DNA of 64,000 nt from Methylobrevis albus (GCF_015904235.1 NZ_JADZLT010000039.1:1-64000), one strand, 5' to 3'. Numbered from the stretch's first letter, positions 52,537 to 62,087 are shown. A program made the numbers and translations. Notes: a model not told the origin generated them from the sequence alone.

Positions 52537-53667
52537 ATGGCGACTCCGACCATAGGCTATGTGAGCACGCAGGAACTCCCCGCGCTGCCGCCCCCCGATG
52601 CGGGACGCGGCGCGGTGGCCTGGCTCCGGACCAATCTCTTTGCAACGCCGCTCAACTCGGCCCTCACCATCGCCGTCGGCCTGCTGCTCGCCTGGGCGCT
52701 GCCGCCGATCATCAACTGGCTGTTCTTCGACGCAATCTGGGACGGCGACAGCCGCGAAGCCTGCCTCGTCGAGGGCGCGGGGGCCTGCTGGGCGTTCGTG
52801 AAGGCGAAGTTCGGCCAGTTCATCTACGGCCGCTATCCGCTCGACCAGCGCTGGCGCGTCGATCTCGTCTTCATCATGCTGGTGGTCGGCCTCGTGCCGC
52901 TCGCCATGCCGAAGGTGCCCTACAAGAAGCAGAACGCGATCCTGATGCTGGTCGTGTTCCCCTTCGTCGCCTACGTGCTGCTCTACGGCGGCTTCGGCCT
53001 GCCGGTCGTGGAAACGGCGCTCTGGGGCGGCCTGCTGGTCACGCTCGTCGTGGCGATCGTCGGCATCGTCGCCTCGCTGCCGCTCGGCATCCTGCTGGCG
53101 CTCGGGCGCCAGTCGAAACTGCCGGTGATCAAGACCGCCTCGGTGGTGTTCATCGAGTTCTGGCGCGGCGTGCCGCTGATCACCGTGCTGTTCATGTCCA
53201 GCGTCATGCTGCCGCTGTTCCTGCCGCCCGGCACCAATTTCGACAAGCTGCTGCGTGCGCTGGTCGGCGTGGCGCTGTTCTCGTCGGCCTACATGGCGGA
53301 AGTGATCCGCGGCGGCCTGCAGGCGATTCCGAAGGGGCAGTACGAGGGGGCGGCGGCCGTCGGCCTCGGCTACTGGCAGTCGATGCGGCTGATCATCCTG
53401 CCGCAGGCGCTGAAGATCGTGATCCCGGGCATCGTGAACACCTTCATCGGCCTGTTCAAGGATACCAGCCTCGTCCTGATCATCGGCATCTTCGACCTGC
53501 TCGGCATCGTGCAGCTCAACTTCACCGACCCGAACTGGGCGAGCCCGGTGACTCCGGCGACAGGCTTCGTGTTTGCTGCCTTCGTGTTCTGGATCTTCTG
53601 CTTCGGCATGTCCCGTTACTCGCTCTACATGGAACGCCGCCTCGAAACCGGCCACAAGCGCCGCTAA
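52537..53667 (+). CDS. aapM: general L-amino acid ABC transporter permease
   Basis: This 376-residue partner permease of AapQ has an N-terminal membrane helix (about 40-62), a periplasmic segment with [20 protein letters not shown] and the EAA loop [20 protein letters not shown]. Its position between aapQ and aapP and its length match the rhizobial AapM subunit. Confidence 0.94.
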   Translation: MATPTIGYVSTQELPALPPPDAGRGAVAWLRTNLFATPLNSALTIAVGLLLAWALPPIINWLFFDAIWDGDSREACLVEGAGACWAFVKAKFGQFIYGRYPLDQRWRVDLVFIMLVVGLVPLAMPKVPYKKQNAILMLVVFPFVAYVLLYGGFGLPVVETALWGGLLVTLVVAIVGIVASLPLGILLALGRQSKLPVIKTASVVFIEFWRGVPLITVLFMSSVMLPLFLPPGTNFDKLLRALVGVALFSSAYMAEVIRGGLQAIPKGQYEGAAAVGLGYWQSMRLIILPQALKIVIPGIVNTFIGLFKDTSLVLIIGIFDLLGIVQLNFTDPNWASPVTPATGFVFAAFVFWIFCFGMSRYSLYMERRLETGHKRR

Positions 53668-53693
53668 CCTCGAACCGGCAGGGAACCATTCTC

Positions 53694-54488
53694 ATGACCA
53701 GCGTCGATTCAAGCGAACTCAAAAGCGTCGAGGCCCGGAAGCTCAAGATCAGCGACGAGATCGCGATCGAGCTGATCGGCGTCAACAAATGGTACGGCGA
53801 GTTCCACGTCCTGCGCGACGTCAACCTCACCGTGCGGCGCGGCGAGCGCATCGTCATCTGCGGGCCGTCCGGCTCGGGCAAGTCGACGATGATCCGCTGC
53901 ATCAACCGCCTGGAGGAGCACCAGAAGGGCCAGATCATCGTCGACGGCAACGAGCTCACCAGCGATCTCAAGAAGATCGACGAGGTGCGCCGCGAAGTCG
54001 GGATGGTGTTCCAGCACTTCAATCTCTTCCCGCACCTGACGATCCTCGAGAACTGCACGCTTGCGCCGATCTGGGTGCGCAAGATGCCGAAGAAGGACGC
54101 GGAAGAGATCGCGATGACCTATCTGAAGCGCGTGCGGATCCCGGAGCAGGCCAACAAATACCCCGGTCAGCTCTCCGGCGGCCAGCAGCAGCGCGTCGCC
54201 ATCGCCCGCTCGCTGTGCATGAACCCGAAGATCATGCTGTTCGACGAGCCGACCTCGGCGCTCGATCCGGAGATGGTGAAAGAGGTGCTCGACACCATGA
54301 TCAGCCTCGCCGAGGAAGGCATGACCATGCTCTGCGTCACGCACGAGATGGGCTTTGCCCGCCAGGTGGCGAACCGCGTGATCTTCATGGACCGGGGCCA
54401 GATCGTCGAGCAGAACGAGCCCGACGCGTTCTTCTCCAACCCGCAGCACGAACGCACCAAGCTGTTCCTCAGCCAGATCCTGCACTGA
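53694..54488 (+). CDS. aapP: general L-amino acid ABC transporter ATPase
   Basis: This 264-residue ATPase has Walker [12 protein letters not shown], the Q-loop in [12 protein letters not shown], signature [15 protein letters not shown], Walker [13 protein letters not shown] and the H-loop in CVTHEMGFA. It is the GlnQ-type ATPase that completes the aapJQMP importer. The transcript probably ends in or before the inverted repeat at 54521-54656. Confidence 0.94.
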   Translation: MTSVDSSELKSVEARKLKISDEIAIELIGVNKWYGEFHVLRDVNLTVRRGERIVICGPSGSGKSTMIRCINRLEEHQKGQIIVDGNELTSDLKKIDEVRREVGMVFQHFNLFPHLTILENCTLAPIWVRKMPKKDAEEIAMTYLKRVRIPEQANKYPGQLSGGQQQRVAIARSLCMNPKIMLFDEPTSALDPEMVKEVLDTMISLAEEGMTMLCVTHEMGFARQVANRVIFMDRGQIVEQNEPDAFFSNPQHERTKLFLSQILH

Positions 54489-54520
54489 GGGGGCTTTCCG
54501 CAGGGGAGCGTCGGCAAGAA

Positions 54521-54656
54521 CCCTTCTCCCCTTGCGGGAGAAGGTTCCCGAAGGGCGGATGAGGGGTCCAGCGCCGCCGCGACGGCGGCGCATCAGGATG
54601 CGCCGCGCCCCCTCATCCGGCGCTTCGCGCCACCTTCTCCCGCGAGGGGAGAAGGG
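54521..54656. repeat. long inverted repeat, family C
   Basis: CCCTTCTCCCCTTGCGGGAG at 54521-54540 and onward is the reverse complement, with one mismatch, of 54632-54656. Inside, GAAGGGCGGATGAGGGG pairs with a second segment near 54609-54630, and a central hairpin GCGCCGCCG/CGGCGGCGC sits at 54571-54591. It lies between the convergent aapP and dinB genes. This is a familiar intergenic palindrome type in Rhizobiales. Confidence 0.85.
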
Positions 54657-54671
54657 ACGGTCACCCGCGCC

Positions 54672-55976
54672 TCACTCCGGCTTGCGTCGTCCCGGCGCCG
54701 TGAAGACCAGCCCCGTTTCCACCGCCCCGCCGCCGAACCTCGCCCGCACCTTGTCCATCGCGCGCTCGGCCGCGGCGCGGCGGGCGATGCCGGGGTCGAC
54801 GAGGTCGACCGGGTCGGCCTGGTCGCCGGCGACGAGGTCGGAGATGCCGACGCCGATCAGGCGATAGCGCAGGCCGCCGACTTCCTTGCGCAAGAGGTCC
54901 TCCACCGTCTGGAACATCCGGTCGGCGAGCTGGGTCGGGTCGGCGAGCCGGCGGCTGCGGGTGAGGATGCGGAAGTCGTGCGTCTTCAGCTTCAGCGTCA
55001 CCGTCCAGCCGGCGATGCCGTCGGCTTTCAGCCGCTTCGAGACCTTTTCGGCGAGGCGCCGGGCGACCGGCCGGAGGTCGGCCAGAGCCGCGAGGTCGTC
55101 GTCGAAGGTGGTCTCGGCGCTGACGCTTTTGCGCTGGTGATCGGGTGAGACCTTGCGGGGGTCGACGCCGTGCGAGAGCCGCGCGAGGCGCAGGCCCATG
55201 GCGCCGTAGCGGCGGGCGAGGTCGCGCTCGGGGAGGGCCTGGAGTTCGCCGATCGTGCGCAGCCCGTCGGCGGCGAGCCGCGCCTGCATCGCCTTGCCGA
55301 CGCCCCAGATCGCCCCGACCGGCCGGCCGGCGAGGAAGCTCTTTGCCTCGGCGCCGCCGATCACGGCGTAGCCGCGCGGCTTGTCGAGGTCGGAGGCGAT
55401 CTTGGCGAGGAACTTGTTGACGCTGAGCCCGACCGACACCGTGATGCCGAGTTCGGCTTCCACCTTCGCCGCGAAACGGGCGAGCACAAGGGCGGGGATC
55501 GCCTTGTGCAGGCGCTCGGTGCCGCCGAGATCGAGGAAGGCCTCGTCGATCGACAGCGGTTCGACGAGCGGGGTGAGATCCAGCATCATGGCGCGGACCG
55601 CGCGGCCGACCTCGACGTATTTCGCCATGTTCGGCTTGATCACCACCGCGTCCGGGCAGGCTTCCAGCGCCTTGAACATCGGCATCGCCGAGCGCACGCC
55701 GCGGATGCGGGCGATGTAGCAGCAGGTCGAGACCACGCCGCGCCGGCCGCCGCCGATGATCAGCGGCTTGTCGCGCAAGGCCGGGTCGTCGCGCTTCTCG
55801 ATCGCGGCGTAGAAGGCGTCGCAGTCGACGTGGGCGATGGTCAGGCGGTCGAGCTCAGGGTGGCGCAGGAGCCGCGGGCTGCCGCAGGCCGTGCAGCGCC
55901 GCACCGTCGCGGAAGCCGGCGTCAGGCAGTCGCGGCAGAAGCCGCCGGATGATTGGGCCGGATCGATCGTCGACAC
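54672..55976 (-). CDS. dinB: DNA polymerase IV (Y-family) with N-terminal zinc-ribbon-like segment
   Basis: This 434-residue translesion polymerase has the catalytic acidic motifs [12 protein letters not shown] and SIDEAFLD, followed by thumb and little-finger domains. An N-terminal extension carries C14, C17, C28 and C31, a zinc-ribbon pattern common in alphaproteobacterial DinB. No LexA box was recognised upstream. It acts in damage tolerance and error-prone synthesis. Confidence 0.93.
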   Translation of the reverse strand: MSTIDPAQSSGGFCRDCLTPASATVRRCTACGSPRLLRHPELDRLTIAHVDCDAFYAAIEKRDDPALRDKPLIIGGGRRGVVSTCCYIARIRGVRSAMPMFKALEACPDAVVIKPNMAKYVEVGRAVRAMMLDLTPLVEPLSIDEAFLDLGGTERLHKAIPALVLARFAAKVEAELGITVSVGLSVNKFLAKIASDLDKPRGYAVIGGAEAKSFLAGRPVGAIWGVGKAMQARLAADGLRTIGELQALPERDLARRYGAMGLRLARLSHGVDPRKVSPDHQRKSVSAETTFDDDLAALADLRPVARRLAEKVSKRLKADGIAGWTVTLKLKTHDFRILTRSRRLADPTQLADRMFQTVEDLLRKEVGGLRYRLIGVGISDLVAGDQADPVDLVDPGIARRAAAERAMDKVRARFGGGAVETGLVFTAPGRRKPE

Positions 55977-56072
55977 GGGCGGCCGCTCCGATGGCGTGGG
56001 ATGCGGCGCGAGGATAGGCCCGCGGGACCTGGGCGGGCAAGGACGACGCGGGCAGGGATCGCGGGCAGGGCG

Positions 56073-56369
56073 TCAGCCGTCGTCGATCTCGGCGGCGAGG
56101 GCGAAGCGTGCGGCGGCGATCATCGTCGGCCGCAGCCCCTCGTTGGCCGCGAATGCCAGCAGGCGGGTCTCGTCCTCGAGGAAGAACTCGAGCACGCCGA
56201 CGAGGAAGCCGGGTTCTTGCGCGGCGGCGCGCAGGTCGGCGGGACCGATGCCGGAGAGGGCGAGGAAGCGTCCGAGCGCTTCGCTGTCGCCGGCGAGATG
56301 CCCGAGCGCGGCGATGGCGATCGCCTCGGAATCGGCGGCATTGAGCCGATCGTGACCCTTGTTTCTCAT
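56073..56369 (-). CDS. DUF3572 domain protein
   Basis: This 98-residue acidic helical protein of DUF3572 includes [36 protein letters not shown] and [19 protein letters not shown]. The family is typically located beside divK in Rhizobiales, as here (divergent, 169 bases apart). The function is unknown. The start ATG at 56369 follows the conserved N-terminus [11 protein letters not shown]. Confidence 0.85.
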   Translation of the reverse strand: MRNKGHDRLNAADSEAIAIAALGHLAGDSEALGRFLALSGIGPADLRAAAQEPGFLVGVLEFFLEDETRLLAFAANEGLRPTMIAAARFALAAEIDDG

Positions 56370-56538
56370 GAAGTGTTTGCGTTTCCGAAAGGAATCCTTG
56401 GTAATAAACAGGTGTCTATCACGGAACTCGTGGACAGGGCGACCGTTCGCCGGAATCGCCGGGACAGTGATGGTCGCCGGTCCGGAGGAGCGTACCCCGA
56501 ACACCGGCGGACGGGATCGTCGGCGGAAAGAACAGCAA

Positions 56539-56910
56539 ATGGCGAAGACGGTTCTCATCGTGGAGGACAACGAGCTCAACATGAAGCTCTTCCACGACCT
56601 CCTGGAAGCGCACGGCTACAACACCCTGCAGACACGGAACGGTATCGAGGCGCTCGATATCGCGCGGGCCCACAAGCCCGACCTGATCCTGATGGACATC
56701 CAGTTGCCGGAAGTCTCCGGCCTCGAAGTCACCAAGTGGATCAAGGAAGACGACGAACTCCGGACCATCCCGGTGATCGCCGTCACGGCCTTTGCGATGA
56801 AGGGTGACGAGGAGCGAATCCGGCAGGGCGGCTGCGAAGCCTATATTTCGAAACCGATCTCGGTGACGAAGTTCCTCGAGACGGTGCGGGTCTATCTCGG
56901 CGAGGCGTGA
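56539..56910 (+). CDS. divK: DivK single-domain response regulator
   Basis: This 123-residue receiver domain has the acidic pocket VEDN, phospho-acceptor D53 in ILMDIQLP and the lysine in YISKPI. The numbering and sequence match DivK, the cell-cycle response regulator that acts with DivJ and PleC upstream of the CtrA pathway. It is 44 bases upstream of pleD, the usual order in this group. No clear CtrA site was seen in the upstream 169 bases. Confidence 0.95.
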   Translation: MAKTVLIVEDNELNMKLFHDLLEAHGYNTLQTRNGIEALDIARAHKPDLILMDIQLPEVSGLEVTKWIKEDDELRTIPVIAVTAFAMKGDEERIRQGGCEAYISKPISVTKFLETVRVYLGEA

Positions 56911-56954
56911 GCCTCGGCGCGGCAAGGGGCGGTTCGGTCGGGGAGTGGGGCGGG

Positions 56955-58328
56955 ATGACTGCGCGGATTCTGGTCGTCGACGACATCGTGGCGAACGTCA
57001 AGCTGCTCGAGGCGCGGCTGACGGCGGAGTACTTCGACGTCACGGTCGCGACCAGTGGCCAGGAGGCGCTCGCCTTCATCGCCCGCTCGTCCTGCGATCT
57101 CGTGCTGCTCGACGTGATGATGCCGGGCATGGACGGCTTCGAGGTCTGCCGCCGCATCAAGTCGAATCCGCGCACCACGCACATTCCCGTCGTCATGGTC
57201 ACCGCGCTCGATCAGCCGGCCGACCGCGTGCGCGGCCTCGAGGCCGGCGCCGACGATTTTCTGACCAAGCCGGTCAGCGACGTCGCGCTGCTGACGCGCG
57301 TGAAAAGCCTCGTGCGGCTGAAGATGCTGGCCGACGAGCTGCACGCCCGCGCCGGCACCAGCTTCGACGCCGGTCTCGACGACGCGCTCGTGCTCGCTGA
57401 CCCGGCCCGGAGCGGCCCGGGCCGCATCCTCGTCGTCGACGACCGCCGCTCGTCCTATGAGCGCATCGTCACGGCGCTCGCCAAGGAAAACACCGTCGAG
57501 GTGGAGCCGGTGCCGCAGGAGGCGCTGTTCCGCGCCGCCGAGGGCGGCTACGAGCTCGCCATCATCTCGATCTCGCTCGCCGACTACGACGCGCTGCGGC
57601 TCTGCTCGCAGCTCCGGTCGCTGGAGCGCACGCGGCACCTGCCAATTCTCGTCGTTACCGAGCCGGAAGACAGCGGCCGCCTGCTGCGCGCGCTCGAGCT
57701 CGGCGTCAACGACTACCTGGTGCGCCCGGTCGACCGCAACGAGATGCTCGCCCGCGTCCGCACCCAGATTCGCCGCAAGCGCTTCACCGACCGGCTGCGC
57801 GACAACGTCCAGCTCACCATGGAAATGGCGGTGATGGACGGGCTCACCGGGCTCAACAACCGCCGCTATCTCGAAACGCACCTCGCGCCGCTGATCGATC
57901 AGGCGAACAACCGCGGCAAGGATCTGTGCGTGCTGATCGTCGACATCGACCACTTCAAGGCGGTCAACGACACGCACGGCCACGACGCCGGCGACGACGT
58001 GCTGCGCGAATTCGCGCGCCGGCTGCGCAAGAACATCCGCGGCATCGACATCGCCTGCCGCTACGGCGGCGAAGAGTTCGTCGTGGTGATGCCGGAAACC
58101 GACCTGAAGCTCGGCGTGATGGTGGCCGAGCGCCTGCGCGAGCGCGTCGCCGGCGAGCCGTTCTCGGTCGCCCGCGGCAGCAAGCTGCTGCCGATCACCG
58201 TCTCGATCGGCCTTGCCACCGTCGACCGGCCGAACGACACCGCGGACACGATGCTGAAGCGCGCCGACCTCGCGCTCTATTCCGCCAAGCGCTGCGGGCG
58301 CAACCGCGTGGTCGCCGACGCGGCGTGA
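56955..58328 (+). CDS. pleD: PleD diguanylate cyclase response regulator
   Basis: This 457-residue protein has an intact first receiver domain (D53 in LVLLDVMM). A second, degenerate receiver domain (about 155-270) reads IISIS where the acceptor aspartate would be, and a GGDEF domain follows with GGEEF at 371-375. The inhibitory I-site RxxD is present as RGID (362-365), so product feedback is expected. It makes cyclic di-GMP for polar development. The layout matches Caulobacter PleD closely. Confidence 0.96.
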   Translation: MTARILVVDDIVANVKLLEARLTAEYFDVTVATSGQEALAFIARSSCDLVLLDVMMPGMDGFEVCRRIKSNPRTTHIPVVMVTALDQPADRVRGLEAGADDFLTKPVSDVALLTRVKSLVRLKMLADELHARAGTSFDAGLDDALVLADPARSGPGRILVVDDRRSSYERIVTALAKENTVEVEPVPQEALFRAAEGGYELAIISISLADYDALRLCSQLRSLERTRHLPILVVTEPEDSGRLLRALELGVNDYLVRPVDRNEMLARVRTQIRRKRFTDRLRDNVQLTMEMAVMDGLTGLNNRRYLETHLAPLIDQANNRGKDLCVLIVDIDHFKAVNDTHGHDAGDDVLREFARRLRKNIRGIDIACRYGGEEFVVVMPETDLKLGVMVAERLRERVAGEPFSVARGSKLLPITVSIGLATVDRPNDTADTMLKRADLALYSAKRCGRNRVVADAA

Positions 58329-58400
58329 GGGGGCGCGGGTTCTGAGGGAGCTGGTATCGTTCGGCGCGAACCTCAGGTTCTGCGTCGGCTTCGTCGTGGG

Positions 58401-58569
58401 GCCTTACCCCTCTCCCTGTCCCTCCCCCACAAGGGGGGAGGGGACGCAGGAGGTGAGGGTGGGGATTCTGCAACGGCTGCGGATCGGCGAAGCGGTCGCT
58501 TGACGACGCACCCGACCCCCATCGTCCCCTCCCCCCTTGTGGGGGAGGGACAGGGAGAGGGGTGAGGCC
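58401..58569. repeat. long inverted repeat, divergent family A copy 4
   Basis: Arms at about 58401-58446 and 58523-58569 contain CTCCCTGTCCCTCCCCCAC and ACAAGGGGGGAGGGGACG with close reverse complements. The terminal GCCT/GAGGC context matches other copies, but the middle lacks the clear GCTTTCGC stretch. It lies 73 bases downstream of pleD in the large noncoding region. Confidence 0.78.
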
Positions 58570-59041
58570 ACACGGCACAGCTCACCCAGCCTCACTCCGG
58601 CACAGTCTCTCCCGCTAACGCGACGACCCACACGTTTACCGTAAAGATTTACCTCAAATTCGAATCGATTCGCTGAATCCGGCTGCATCAATTGCAGTAA
58701 ACGAATCGTTGCCGTACGGTCTGATCAACACGGGATCGCAACGTCTTCGGACAGGTCTTCTCAGGGCCGATGCGTTCCCCAGAGCCCTGACGTATTCGAG
58801 TCCGCCGCATTTCTCGAATACGCCGGGTTGTTGGTCGATCGTGGCTAGAGTGGCCTCCTCGTTGATCCACGATCGACCAACATCGGCCTTCGCGCCTCGC
58901 GCGCGAGGCGGCCGGTAGCCGGTGACGCGTTCCGGGTCCGCACCAAACTCCGCATCCCGCATGAAGAGCCGGCGCGCCGTCCGTAGCGTCACCTGCATTG
59001 CTGCCGGATGCCGGCAATCGGCAGGTCGGGAGCACCCGTCC
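58570..59041. other. noncoding stretch with a run of stem-loops
   Basis: No protein-like frame is convincing here. An AT-richer start (58620-58715, with ATTCGAATCGATTC) is followed by consecutive perfect inverted repeats: 58761-58790 (7-base arms), 58791-58822 (10-base arms), 58829-58882 (16-base arms) and 58893-58910 (8-base arms). A small CTGCA/TGCAG hairpin sits at 58683-58697 and CCGTACGG at 58712-58719. The order suggests a structured RNA or a decayed element. No known RNA family was recognised. Confidence 0.5.
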
Positions 59042-59170
59042 TCGCCCCTCGAGACAGCCGCTGCGCGGCTTCCTCAGGATGAGGCCTCCAGGATTTTCTC
59101 TTTTGAATGCAGTCCTTTGTCCTTTTCCCTCATCCTGAGGAAGCCGCGCAGCGGCTGTCTCGAAGGGCGA
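59042..59170. repeat. long inverted repeat, family D
   Basis: The 43-base arms 59042-59084 and 59128-59170 are reverse complements with one mismatch, around a 43-base loop. They contain GAGACAGCCGCTGCGCGG and CTCAGGATGAGG, a motif widespread in Rhizobiales intergenic regions. It lies between the stem-loop run and the rpmG terminator; 59171-59328 shows nothing recognisable. Confidence 0.85.
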
Positions 59171-59328
59171 GGGAAAAGCCGAGGTGTCGGCAAGCCTGGT
59201 CCGGCAATGCGGCCTGGCCTAGGGAAAAGGCTGCCGGTTTCGCGATCTCGATCGGGGTCACACCAACACGTCGGTGCATCCATCCGATCGCCGGGAATCA
59301 CCCGACACGCCGATCTGCCCCCCAAACC

Positions 59329-59355
59329 AAAAAAGGCACCCCGGAGGGTGCCTTT
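59329..59355 (-). terminator. Rho-independent terminator of rpmG
   Basis: On the minus strand AAAGGCACCC, four bases and GGGTGCCTTT form a perfect 10-pair stem followed by T residues (six A on the plus strand). It lies 47 bases after the rpmG stop. Confidence 0.82.
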
Positions 59356-59401
59356 CCTGCGTCTCGGATCACCGTCACCGCGCCAACCGGCGCGGCCGGG
59401 A

Positions 59402-59569
59402 TCACTTGATCTTCGCTTCCTTGAACTCGACGTGCTTGCGCACGACCGGGTCATACTTCTTCATCGAGATCTTGTCGGTCATGGTCCGCGAGTTCTTCTT
59501 GGTGACGTAGAAGAAGCCGGTGTCTGCCGTCGAGAGCAGCTTGACCTTGATGGTGGTTGCCTTGGCCAT
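59402..59569 (-). CDS. rpmG: 50S ribosomal protein L33
   Basis: This 55-residue ribosomal protein begins [20 protein letters not shown] and has [20 protein letters not shown], the alphaproteobacterial L33 form. It lacks the zinc-binding cysteines of the C+ type. It has its own promoter (59654-59681) and terminator (59329-59355), so it is monocistronic. Confidence 0.97.
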   Translation of the reverse strand: MAKATTIKVKLLSTADTGFFYVTKKNSRTMTDKISMKKYDPVVRKHVEFKEAKIK

Positions 59570-59653
59570 GGCGCGGGGGCCTTTCCTGAACGTATAAGAG
59601 AACGGCCGACGCGGCCGGAAGCCGGCCCGCAAGGGGCCCGCCAAGTGGCGCGG

Positions 59654-59681
59654 ACACTAGTCGAACGGGCCTGAATGTCAA
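59654..59681 (-). promoter_or_regulatory. putative rpmG promoter
   Basis: On the minus strand TTGACA (59676-59681), a 16-base spacer and TAGTGT (59654-59659) lie 85 bases upstream of the rpmG ATG. The perfect -35 makes this one of the stronger promoter matches in the window. It overlaps the first possible start of the divergent PqiA-like gene. Confidence 0.5.
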
Positions 59682-60226
59682 GAATGCTTCGAGATCCGCC
59701 GGCGGCGCAAGCGCCGATGAATAGCCTTGCCGCCGGTCTCGTCGCGGCCGGCGATATCCGGCTGAGAACGGCCTTCGTGTTCTGCCTGCTCGGCGCCGCA
59801 ATGGCGCTGCCGCTCGGGCTGACGCTGCCGCTGCTCTCGGTCGACCGGCTGTTCCTGTTCAGCGAGGAACCCTCCGTGATCGCCGTCATCGGCGGGCTGT
59901 GGCGCGGCGGCGATGCGCTGCTCGCCGCCGTCGTCTTCGCGGGCTCGGTGCTGTTTCCGATCGCCAAGCTCGCCGTGCTGCACCTCGCGGCGGCAGGAAT
60001 CGGCGGCGGCCTGGTGCGGCGGCTCGAGGCGCTCGGGCGCTGGTCGCTGCTCGACGTGCTGCTCGTCGCGCTGATCGTGTTTTCGGCGAAGACCTCCGGC
60101 GTCGCCTCGGCCGTGACCCGGCCGGGGCTTTGGTTCTTCGCCGCCGCGGTGCTGCTCGCGGCCGCGGCCGGGGTGCTGGCGGGCCGGATCAGGCGGTCGG
60201 CGGCGGCAGGCGCTGATCTCGGATGA
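59675..60226 (+). CDS. paraquat-inducible protein A-like membrane protein
   Basis: The protein has 183 residues from the first ATG. It has about four hydrophobic segments and resembles a single PqiA domain (LGLTLPLLSVDRLFLFSEEPS, LFPIAKLAVLHL, WSLLDVLLVALIVFSAKTSG). The two-domain PqiA/YebS form is larger. In-frame ATGs at 59684 and 59717 are alternative starts; the first overlaps the rpmG promoter. No MCE-type partner is adjacent. Its 3-prime end overlaps the convergent GNAT gene. Confidence 0.8.
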   Translation: MSRMLRDPPAAQAPMNSLAAGLVAAGDIRLRTAFVFCLLGAAMALPLGLTLPLLSVDRLFLFSEEPSVIAVIGGLWRGGDALLAAVVFAGSVLFPIAKLAVLHLAAAGIGGGLVRRLEALGRWSLLDVLLVALIVFSAKTSGVASAVTRPGLWFFAAAVLLAAAAGVLAGRIRRSAAAGADLG

Positions 60227-60821
60227 GCGGCACCTGCGCCGATGCGGTCTCCGGCAGGCGGCCGGCGAGGCGCGGGTCGTCGAAGATCTCCACGGCGCGC
60301 GCATAGGGCCGGAAGCCGGCGCGGATGTAGAACGGCAGCGCCTGCGGCGAATCGAAATGGCAGGTGTGCACGAAGACGCGCCCGACACCCGGGCGCCGCC
60401 ACGCCGCGGCGAGCCCCTCCTGCATCAGCCAGCGGCCGAGCCCGCCGCCGACCACCTCCGGCACGATGCCGAAATAGCGCAGCTCGGTCTCGTTCTCGCT
60501 TCCGACGTCGAGCTCGAGCAGGCCGAGGGCCTCGTCGCCGCGAACCGGAATGTAGATTTCGGTGTCGGCGGCCGTGATCAGCGTCACGAGTTCGGCCTCG
60601 TCCGGCACCAGCCGCGAGGTCCACATCCAGTCGGTGCCGATCTGCCGGAACAGGGCGCGGTAGGCGTCGGGATCGGGGTCGGTGACCCGTGCCAGCCGAA
60701 CGCCGTCCGGCGCCGCGAAGGCCGTTCGCGGCGGCGGCGCGAGCATCTCGAGATAGGTGACGACGGTGGCGAGTTTGCCGGGCGGAACGGCGTGGTAGCC
60801 GTCGGCGAGGGGTGGCTGCAT
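60189..60821 (-). CDS. GNAT-family N-acetyltransferase
   Basis: This 210-residue protein has a GNAT core (about 45-185). The acetyl-CoA-binding loop region reads PEVVGGGLGRWLMQEGLAAA, and HTCHFDSPQALPFYIRAGF is the typical C-terminal strand-helix. The substrate is unknown. The start at 60821 follows CAGGTC closely. It overlaps the end of the PqiA-like gene by 38 bases and starts 72 bases after the Nudix stop. Confidence 0.83.
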   Translation of the reverse strand: MQPPLADGYHAVPPGKLATVVTYLEMLAPPPRTAFAAPDGVRLARVTDPDPDAYRALFRQIGTDWMWTSRLVPDEAELVTLITAADTEIYIPVRGDEALGLLELDVGSENETELRYFGIVPEVVGGGLGRWLMQEGLAAAWRRPGVGRVFVHTCHFDSPQALPFYIRAGFRPYARAVEIFDDPRLAGRLPETASAQVPLIRDQRLPPPTA

Positions 60822-60892
60822 GGACCTGGCGGAGCGATGGGGGGAACGAGGGGCGGGCAGGGCAATCTGCCCCGCCGGACCGCCGCCTGCAA

Positions 60893-61642
60893 TCACATCG
60901 CTTCGCGCACGAAGCTGCCCTTCACCGGGCGGTAGAACGTCGCCGGTCCCTCGGGCGCCAGCGTCGGGTCGACGACGAGGCGCTGCTTCAGGTCGTTGAT
61001 GATCGCGCGGGTGATGCGCGGCAACTCGAGCGCATCGGCCTCGTCGAGGGTCGGCCAGACGATGTTCTCGAGTTCGCCGCTGCCGGCGACGCCCTCGGGG
61101 CGCACGGCGATCGCGTCGGCGAACACGACGAAGAAGCGGCTGTCGAAGCGGCGGACGCGGCCGGGCGGCGTGATCGCGCGGCCGAGCACGCGCAGCGGCG
61201 AAAGATCGGGCGAGACGCCGGCGGCGACGAAGGGATGCCAGTCCGGGGCGCTGTTCGACGGCAGCGAGACGCCGCTGCGGCCGAGCAGGTAGCCGCTTTC
61301 CTCGGCGGTCTCGCGGATGGCGCAGAGCGCGAGGGCCCGGGCACGCGCGGCGCTCGGCCTCGGCCGCATGCGGTCCATCAGCCGCGCGACGACGACGGGA
61401 TCGAGCTCGCCGGCGGCAAAGGCGCGGCCGTCGCCCGGATCGACGCGGCCGCCGGGGAAGACGTAGGCGGCCGGCATGAAGGCGTCCTTGCCCGGCCGGC
61501 GGCCCATCAGCACGCGCACGCCGGAGGGCGAACGGTCGAGGACGAGGATCGTCGCCGAATCCTTCGGGCGCAGGTAGCGCGGCTTGCTGCCGTCCGCCCC
61601 GACGGTGTTGCCGACCCGACCTTCCAGAACGACCTCGCTCAA
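60893..61642 (-). CDS. Nudix hydrolase
   Basis: This 249-residue Nudix-fold protein has GRRPGKDAFMPAAYVFPGGRVD and, after an insert, the Nudix helix AIRETAEESG. The spacing between FPGG and RE is longer than in the compact Nudix box, as in the larger NUDT7/NUDT19-like group. The TTG start at 61642 is seven bases after GGAG and five bases after the DUF983 stop; an ATG at 61699 would overlap that gene by 53 bases. The substrate (possibly a CoA or nucleotide derivative) is not determined. Confidence 0.82.
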   Translation of the reverse strand: MSEVVLEGRVGNTVGADGSKPRYLRPKDSATILVLDRSPSGVRVLMGRRPGKDAFMPAAYVFPGGRVDPGDGRAFAAGELDPVVVARLMDRMRPRPSAARARALALCAIRETAEESGYLLGRSGVSLPSNSAPDWHPFVAAGVSPDLSPLRVLGRAITPPGRVRRFDSRFFVVFADAIAVRPEGVAGSGELENIVWPTLDEADALELPRITRAIINDLKQRLVVDPTLAPEGPATFYRPVKGSFVREAM

Positions 61643-61646
61643 GGGC

Positions 61647-62087
61647 CTACTCCGCGGGTTCCGCCGCACCGTCGGCGCGGCTGCGTGTGTCGAAACCATG
61701 CATGTAGCTCGCCCACTGGTAGCCGACGACCATGCCCTTGATCGGGCGCAGGAAGAACAGCGACAGCAGGATGGTGAGCGGAATCCAGACCGCCATCTGC
61801 AGCCAGATCGCCGGCGCGTAGTTGCGCTCGACCATCAGGACCAGCGGCACCATGATGTGGCCGACCACGACGATGGTGAAATAGGGCGGGGCGTCGTCGG
61901 CGCGCTGGGCGGTGAGGTCCTCACCGCAGGCGTCGCAACTGTCGGCGACGGTGAGATAGCCGCGGAAGAGGCGGCCCTTGCCGCAGGCCGGGCAGCGGCA
62001 GGCCATGCCACGTTTCAACGCCGTCCAGACGGAACGCGGCGGCAGCTCGGCCGCGGTCTCCGGGTCGGACGTCATCTCGATGGGCAT
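61647..62087 (-). CDS. DUF983 family membrane protein
   Basis: This 146-residue protein has an N-terminal zinc-ribbon (GMACRCPACGKGRLF and SCDACGEDL) and two hydrophobic segments (about 72-90 and 98-116). DUF983 proteins are often near cytochrome oxidase or Nudix genes in alphaproteobacteria; the role is unknown. GAGGAGAG precedes the ATG at 62087. It is probably in one transcript with the Nudix and GNAT genes. Confidence 0.88.
   Translation of the reverse strand: MPIEMTSDPETAAELPPRSVWTALKRGMACRCPACGKGRLFRGYLTVADSCDACGEDLTAQRADDAPPYFTIVVVGHIMVPLVLMVERNYAPAIWLQMAVWIPLTILLSLFFLRPIKGMVVGYQWASYMHGFDTRSRADGAAEPAE

Noticed and set aside
56370-56538. CtrA binding site upstream of divK
   Set aside because: No TTAA-N7-TTAA pair was found; only isolated AT-rich words such as GTAATAAAC.
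58654-58998. Minus-strand frame of about 114 codons across the stem-loop run
   Set aside because: No family resemblance, no convincing ribosome site, and the frame is interrupted in structure by four perfect inverted repeats.
59107-59409. Plus-strand frame of about 100 codons
   Set aside because: It runs through the family D repeat arm and the rpmG terminator and shows no protein-like features.
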